Positions 59,911 through 64,000 of a DNA stretch of 64,000 bases are shown one piece after another. The notes under the pieces were generated by a model. The model was not told the origin of the DNA, did not search any database, and saw only the letters and a list, made by a program, of their open reading frames with translations. Position 1 is the first letter of the stretch. The number at the start of each line of letters is the position of its first letter. The stretch is taken from assembly GCF_900129725.1 (NCBI RefSeq), contig NZ_FQWQ01000001.1, positions 1,736,001 to 1,800,000 on the forward strand, given 5' to 3'. The position numbers and the translations under genes were made by a program. Origin of the DNA: Chryseolinea serpens (GTDB lineage Bacteria; Bacteroidota; Bacteroidia; Cytophagales; Cyclobacteriaceae).

Positions 59911-60783
59911 TCAGAGGCTCATCACTTCGGCTTCGGGAGCAATTTTCTTTACCAGTCCCTGCAGCACTTTGCCCGGGCCACATTCGATGAATGTTTTTGC
60001 CCCATCCTTCACCATGTTTTGTACCGATTGTGTCCACCGCACGGGGCTGGTGAGTTGAGCAATGAGGTTTTGTTTGATGACGTTCACATCCGTGGAGGGT
60101 AGTGCATTCACATTTTGGTATACGGGGCAAATGGGTTTTCCAAAAGGTGTGCTTTCGATGGCGGCGGCCAATTCGGCGCGGGCCGGCTCCATGAGGGGTG
60201 AGTGAAACGCACCGCCTACCTGCAGGGGCAACGCCCGCTTGGCACCGGCGGCTTTCAATTTTTCGCAAGCGATGTTGATGCCGTTGATCGTTCCCGATAT
60301 AACGAGTTGACCGGGGCAATTGTAGTTGGCCGCCACCACGATCTCGTCGATGGATGCGCAGATGTCTTCCACAATTTTATCGTCCAGGCCTATGATGGCG
60401 GCCATGGTGGAGGGATTTATTTCGCAGGCATGTTGCATGGCCAGGGCGCGTTTGGAGACCAGCTTCACGCCGTCGGCAAACGAAAGGGTTTTGTTGGCCA
60501 CCAAAGCGGAGAACTCGCCCAATGAATGACCCGCCACCATGTCGGGGGCGAAGGTGTCGTTCACCAACGCCACGGCCACGGAGTGCAGGAAGATGGCGGG
60601 TTGTGTCACCTTGGTTTGCTTTTGTTCATCGGCGGTGCCGTTGAACATAACATCGGTGAGTTTGAACCCAAGGATGTCGTTGGCTTCGTCGAAGAGCGCT
60701 TTCGCTTTTGGACTGGCCTCATAGAGGTCTTTGCCCATGCCGGTGAATTGGGCGCCTTGCCCGGGAAATACATATGCTTTCAT
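59911..60783 (-). CDS. fabD: malonyl-CoA:ACP transacylase
   Basis: The 290-aa enzyme loads malonyl groups on acyl carrier protein for fatty-acid synthesis. It has FPGQGAQFTGMG, the nucleophile S87 in VAGHSLGEFSAL, the arginine region FHSPLMEPA and the late histidine-type motif FIECGPGKVLQGL. It stands alone rather than in a fab operon. An exact TAnnTTTG box (TACTTTTG) precedes it at 60809-60816. Confidence 0.96.
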   Translation of the reverse strand: MKAYVFPGQGAQFTGMGKDLYEASPKAKALFDEANDILGFKLTDVMFNGTADEQKQTKVTQPAIFLHSVAVALVNDTFAPDMVAGHSLGEFSALVANKTLSFADGVKLVSKRALAMQHACEINPSTMAAIIGLDDKIVEDICASIDEIVVAANYNCPGQLVISGTINGINIACEKLKAAGAKRALPLQVGGAFHSPLMEPARAELAAAIESTPFGKPICPVYQNVNALPSTDVNVIKQNLIAQLTSPVRWTQSVQNMVKDGAKTFIECGPGKVLQGLVKKIAPEAEVMSL

Positions 60784-60808
60784 GGTGGTCTACGTCTGAT
60801 TACGGGGG

Positions 60809-60816
60809 CAAAAGTA
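60809..60816 (-). promoter_or_regulatory. -7 box (TACTTTTG) for fabD
   Basis: On the minus strand the octamer TACTTTTG is an exact TAnnTTTG match, 26 bp before the fabD start. It is the same octamer as for sppA. Confidence 0.5.
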
Positions 60817-60872
60817 GCAAAAAGTTGAAATGTTCGGTTTTCCTCCTGATCGTGCCGGGGCTACCCGGCCTT

Positions 60873-61301
60873 TCACCAGGCCACAAACCGTTTTTTCAAT
60901 TCCGGGGTGGGGATCATGCAGGCATCCTTTTTTCCAAAGATCTTGTACCGAAAACGGGCCACGAGGTCGTAGAGTGCATCACGAAGAAAGCGCGGTATGA
61001 TCCGGAAGATCCGGAGCCACGGCCATGCGCCATCCATCCGGGCCACCATATGAAGCACGGCATCGCTCTTCTGGAACAGTTTTCCATTTTCAATAACGAT
61101 GATGCTATGCAGTGCGTCGGGATCCAGGCCGTTTCGAACCAACTGCTCTCTTCCAAGTTCGGATTGTAAGGAGGCGAACATGATCTTCCCCGCTTTATCC
61201 CGCTTGATAATGAACAACACGGCGCCGTTGCACAGGTTGCAGACGCCATCGAAGAGTACGAGGAAATCAGGGAGCGTGCTTACCGGATCAGGTGCACCCA
61301 T
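60873..61301 (-). CDS. DCC-family (DUF393) thiol-disulfide oxidoreductase-like protein
   Basis: The 142-aa protein has the family signature VLFDGVCNLCNGAVLFIIKRD, in which the CxxC sits in a thioredoxin-like first helix, followed by LQSELGREQLVRNGLDPDALHSIIVIENGKLFQKSDAVL and a final YKIFGKKDACMIPTPELKKRF. DCC proteins are predicted redox proteins of unknown substrate. Its ATG lies inside the 3' end of the adhesin gene, with 22 bp overlap, so the two are probably co-transcribed and translationally coupled. Confidence 0.9.
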   Translation of the reverse strand: MGAPDPVSTLPDFLVLFDGVCNLCNGAVLFIIKRDKAGKIMFASLQSELGREQLVRNGLDPDALHSIIVIENGKLFQKSDAVLHMVARMDGAWPWLRIFRIIPRFLRDALYDLVARFRYKIFGKKDACMIPTPELKKRFVAW

Positions 61302-64000
61302 CCTTTAAAGTTTTGGACTTGATCGACGGGGTCGACGGTGATGAATTTCACTTTGGCCACGAAGTAATACACGCCCGTAGAAAGTTCACTGCCACTGTTA
61401 TCCCTTCCATTCCAGTCGATATAGATCGATCCTTTCTGATCGCCGACGGTGGTGTCGTAGTGATACACTTCTTCTCCCCAGCGGTTGAAGACTTTGAATT
61501 CCACCTGCTCCACAAAGCGCGCGCACTTCAACATGATCTCGATGGGAATAGGGCAATTGCCTTCCTCGCCGCATTCATATCCACGGAGGCTGTAGGCGCT
61601 GAAAAGCTCGTTGAATTTGTCGCCATTCGGTGTGAACACGTTGGGCAATTCATAGTGCGGGCAATTGTCGATACACATCTCCTCACTCTTCTCGCCCTCA
61701 TTGCCCGATCGGTCGACGGCAGCAATCCGATAACATCGGGCGAACGATCGAAGATTGGCATCCGTGTAGGTGGTGTCGGTCGTGTTGGCCAGCAGGGCGT
61801 ATTCTCCACCTTTTTTGTTTGTGTAATAGATATTATACGAACGCACGTCGTTGCGGCACGCCGGGTCTTTGGCGCGGTTCCAGTACAGCACGTTGCTATA
61901 GGTATCGCGGTCGCAGAATTTGTTGAAGTAATCTTCGCAGTCTTTAAAGTCGACAGTGCTGCGGATGGGCGGCTCCAGTTTGCAAGGGGGTATGGTGTCG
62001 CCGGGTTGGGCGCACATGATCTGCGAGAAGTTGTTTAGCGGCTGGGGGATCTTCGGGTTGCCATAGCCGCCGCGGGTCATGATGCGATAACAATAGGTGG
62101 TGTTATCGTCCAGGGGTGTTCCATTCCATTGCCCTTCATCCAGGTAGATAAATCCGGAGCTGCTCACGTCGACGCTGTCGATGAGGACAAGGTCGGCTTC
62201 GGTGGCGCCTTCCGGTCCCCGATAAACCAGGTGTTTGTTGGGCACGGATTGTATTTGATTCGACCAGGGCACAAACGCGCTCCAGTTCAACTCGATCTTT
62301 TTCACTTGTGATTTAGCGTCGAGGCGCACGGAAGAAGCCGTTGCCGAGTTGCCCACGAAGGCGCCGGTGGCATCATAGCAGGCAATGCTGTAGTTGTAGA
62401 CATTCTCCTCGGAGTTGACACCCTGATCCAGGAAAGTCGTGTCCGCAAAGTTTGCTGTCGGCGTTATTTTTGTTGAATCCTGACCACGGGCAAAACCTAC
62501 CGCGCGCCAAATGTCATAATGGAAGGGCTGCACAAATTGAACCTTCGGTTCAAGCGGTTTTTTCCAGCTCACACGGATCTGGCCGGCGGTGATGTCTGTT
62601 TTCTGCACGGACACGTGCGTTATGGTCGGCACGTCGGAAGGAACGGGGCCTACACAAATATCTTTAGAGACATAGCTCTCTCCACCACGCGGCAACGGGA
62701 ACACCGCCACCAGGCGATAGCAGTATTTCGCCCCGGGCGCCAACCCATTTCCTTTGTTTGAATCGGTGTATTTGGTGACGGGGTTGCCCGCGCCATCCTT
62801 AATGTTCACGACGTCGATGAGTTCATAGCCCAGGTAGGCGGGCATGCCCGTCTCGCAGTTGTCGGGCTCAAAGGGCGAACCGTCGACCTTTCTCCAGATC
62901 TGCATGGATTGGGCATTGAGACAGAAATAAGGATCCCACTCCAGGCTGGTTCGCCGGTCGACGAGACTGGCGCTCACCCATTCGGGTGCCGGTCCCACTA
63001 CTTTGATGAGCCATGTTTTGAACGTCACAAGGCGCGGTCCGTTCTTGGGTTTGTCGGTTATTTTGAAGACCACCTGATAGGGCTGATCTTTCACGTGCAG
63101 ACATTGTGTTTGCCAATCGAACTTTGTTTCGGCCGGGGGATCGGAAGGAACGAAGTCGTTCACGCCCGGGACCGGCGTATAGGTGGCGGGTGATTGCGCG
63201 GCCGGATAGTTAAAAATTTCAGAGAAGGCTTCGATCTTAACCGGGTCCTTGTCGGGGTCCGTGCCAAAGATGGTGGCTTTTAATTCCGTGCCCGCAACAA
63301 CACAGGTGTCTTTCGGCACGATGACGTCGGGGCGTTGGTTCTTGCAATCGTCGACCAATATTTGCATGTCGCGTCGCACGTAGCCCATCTCGAACCACTG
63401 GCCGTTCCGCTTCCGCCATTCGACGATGTGGAAGGCAATGTTGTATTCGCCAATCGCGCCGGGTGCGTCCCAGGTGATGGTGCCGCTCACGGGGTCGATC
63501 GAAAACGTCGGGGGACCGGTACCGGCCTCGTTAGCCTGGCCGAAGTTGGTATAGAATTTCGGGTCGTTTGGATCCTTATAGTTGATGACCTGCGTGTTCC
63601 GGTCGCTATAAGGGATCTTCATGGTAAAGGAGAGACTGTCGCCATCCGGATCGTAGGCTCCGGGGTTGTGCGTCCAGGTCACGCCGGGACAGGCGTGGTC
63701 GATGGGCGGGATCAACAGCCTGGGGGTATTATTACAGCCCAGGAAGGGATCGATGTTGACGACGGTTTCGAGATAGAATGTGGTGTTCACGGAGGCGTCC
63801 ATGTTCAACACGCCTTCGTTACGGTTGGGCTCGCGGTAGCTGATCGTGTATTTACCCACGCCGGAATAGGTGTGCCTTATGGTGTAGGACGCTGTGGCCA
63901 CGCTGCCATCCGAATCCAGGTCCAACCGGATGGTGTTTGGCGTTTCGGGCACCAGGGTGGTATTGCCATCGCCAAAGTTGAGGACATCCTGGTCGCCACC
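61280..64000 (-). CDS. large T9SS-sorted cell-surface protein, gliding-motility-associated C-terminus (5' end outside window)
   Basis: The frame stays open to the window edge: beyond a GTG at 63952 codons such as GGDQDVLNFGDGNTTL continue, so the start lies outside. Over 900 residues are visible. They include an extracellular beta-sandwich region (SFTMKIPYSDRNTQVINYKD, GTITWDAPGAIGEYNIAFH), fibronectin-III-like repeats (PTITHVSVQKTDITAGQIRVSWKKPLEP) and an end with VFTPNGDKFNELFSAY...VFNRWGEEVYHYD...WNGRDNSGSELSTGVYYFVAKV, the CHU_C/TIGR04131 domain that targets proteins to type IX secretion. Expected role: surface adhesin or motility-linked matrix protein. Confidence 0.9.
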   Translation of the reverse strand, partial: GGDQDVLNFGDGNTTLVPETPNTIRLDLDSDGSVATASYTIRHTYSGVGKYTISYREPNRNEGVLNMDASVNTTFYLETVVNIDPFLGCNNTPRLLIPPIDHACPGVTWTHNPGAYDPDGDSLSFTMKIPYSDRNTQVINYKDPNDPKFYTNFGQANEAGTGPPTFSIDPVSGTITWDAPGAIGEYNIAFHIVEWRKRNGQWFEMGYVRRDMQILVDDCKNQRPDVIVPKDTCVVAGTELKATIFGTDPDKDPVKIEAFSEIFNYPAAQSPATYTPVPGVNDFVPSDPPAETKFDWQTQCLHVKDQPYQVVFKITDKPKNGPRLVTFKTWLIKVVGPAPEWVSASLVDRRTSLEWDPYFCLNAQSMQIWRKVDGSPFEPDNCETGMPAYLGYELIDVVNIKDGAGNPVTKYTDSNKGNGLAPGAKYCYRLVAVFPLPRGGESYVSKDICVGPVPSDVPTITHVSVQKTDITAGQIRVSWKKPLEPKVQFVQPFHYDIWRAVGFARGQDSTKITPTANFADTTFLDQGVNSEENVYNYSIACYDATGAFVGNSATASSVRLDAKSQVKKIELNWSAFVPWSNQIQSVPNKHLVYRGPEGATEADLVLIDSVDVSSSGFIYLDEGQWNGTPLDDNTTYCYRIMTRGGYGNPKIPQPLNNFSQIMCAQPGDTIPPCKLEPPIRSTVDFKDCEDYFNKFCDRDTYSNVLYWNRAKDPACRNDVRSYNIYYTNKKGGEYALLANTTDTTYTDANLRSFARCYRIAAVDRSGNEGEKSEEMCIDNCPHYELPNVFTPNGDKFNELFSAYSLRGYECGEEGNCPIPIEIMLKCARFVEQVEFKVFNRWGEEVYHYDTTVGDQKGSIYIDWNGRDNSGSELSTGVYYFVAKVKFITVDPVDQVQNFKGWVHLIR

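Overview
The window looks like a chromosomal segment of a Bacteroidota bacterium, most likely from the Cytophagales (Chryseolinea/Ohtaekwangia-like). The reasons are a SusC/SusD pair driven by an ECF sigma/FecR pair, a gliding-motility/type IX secretion C-terminal domain, GMC oxidoreductase and Tat-exported Gfo/Idh/MocA genes, LytTR response regulators, A/C-rich leaders without Shine-Dalgarno sequences, and several -7 boxes of the TAnnTTTG type. The base composition is moderately GC-rich, except for an AT-richer stretch at about 5.8-8.0 kb. No prophage, insertion sequence, CRISPR array or rRNA was seen. One tRNA (Gln) is present.

Layout. 0-8 kb: an ABC exporter, a Tat-exported DinB-like protein, a truncated haemoglobin, secreted proteins of unknown function and an AT-rich orphan membrane protein followed by about 850 bp without a gene. 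8-21 kb: a carbohydrate-type uptake and oxidation region made of ECF sigma factor, FecR anti-sigma, SusC with an N-terminal STN signalling domain, SusD, GMC oxidoreductase, its small Tat subunit, and two paralogous Tat-exported Gfo/Idh/MocA oxidoreductases. 21-23 kb: a secreted protein and a c-type cytochrome lipoprotein. 22.9-36.7 kb: a signalling island with every gene on the minus strand. It holds a LytTR regulator/PNPOx-like/PNPOx-like/GAF-kinase operon, a stand-alone CheR, a CheY-like receiver, an outer-membrane protein, a PAS-DHp protein whose ATPase domain looks dead, a 64-aa peptide gene, a cytoplasmic HAMP-GAF-PAS hub without a kinase domain, and a LytTR regulator with a seven-PAS LytS-type kinase. 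36.8-51 kb: a hydrolase, YceI and MarR with a perfect palindromic operator, an M3 peptidase, TerB-like and AraC proteins, a THUMP methyltransferase, PurL, a DUF4136 lipoprotein, tRNA-Gln, Prs, L25, Pth and a thiamine-binding-type protein. 51-64 kb: MetG, a TPR histidine kinase divergent from three tiny secreted peptides, BioB, SppA, FolK, FabD, a DCC-family protein and the 3' part of a large T9SS-type adhesin that leaves the window.

The most interesting unexplained items are these. (1) Three short exported peptides share a GGxxS(D/E)xK tail and sit beside a kinase whose TPR sensor is predicted to be periplasmic. (2) The minus-strand signalling island contains tandem PNPOx-like proteins, a methyltransferase without CheB, a kinase-less coiled-coil/PAS hub and a pseudokinase. 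(3) A 16-nt element lies just before the susC start and again, in the other orientation, inside 3' UTRs of the signalling island, so those UTR RNAs could pair with the susC leader. (4) An in-frame stop is the fifth codon of the natural reading frame of the ECF sigma factor. (5) Heptamer (AGTAGYC) tracts, one forming a large inverted structure, and a dispersed 32-nt hairpin occur between genes.

All calls were made by reading the sequence and translations. No database search or folding program was run, so family names rest on recognised motifs.
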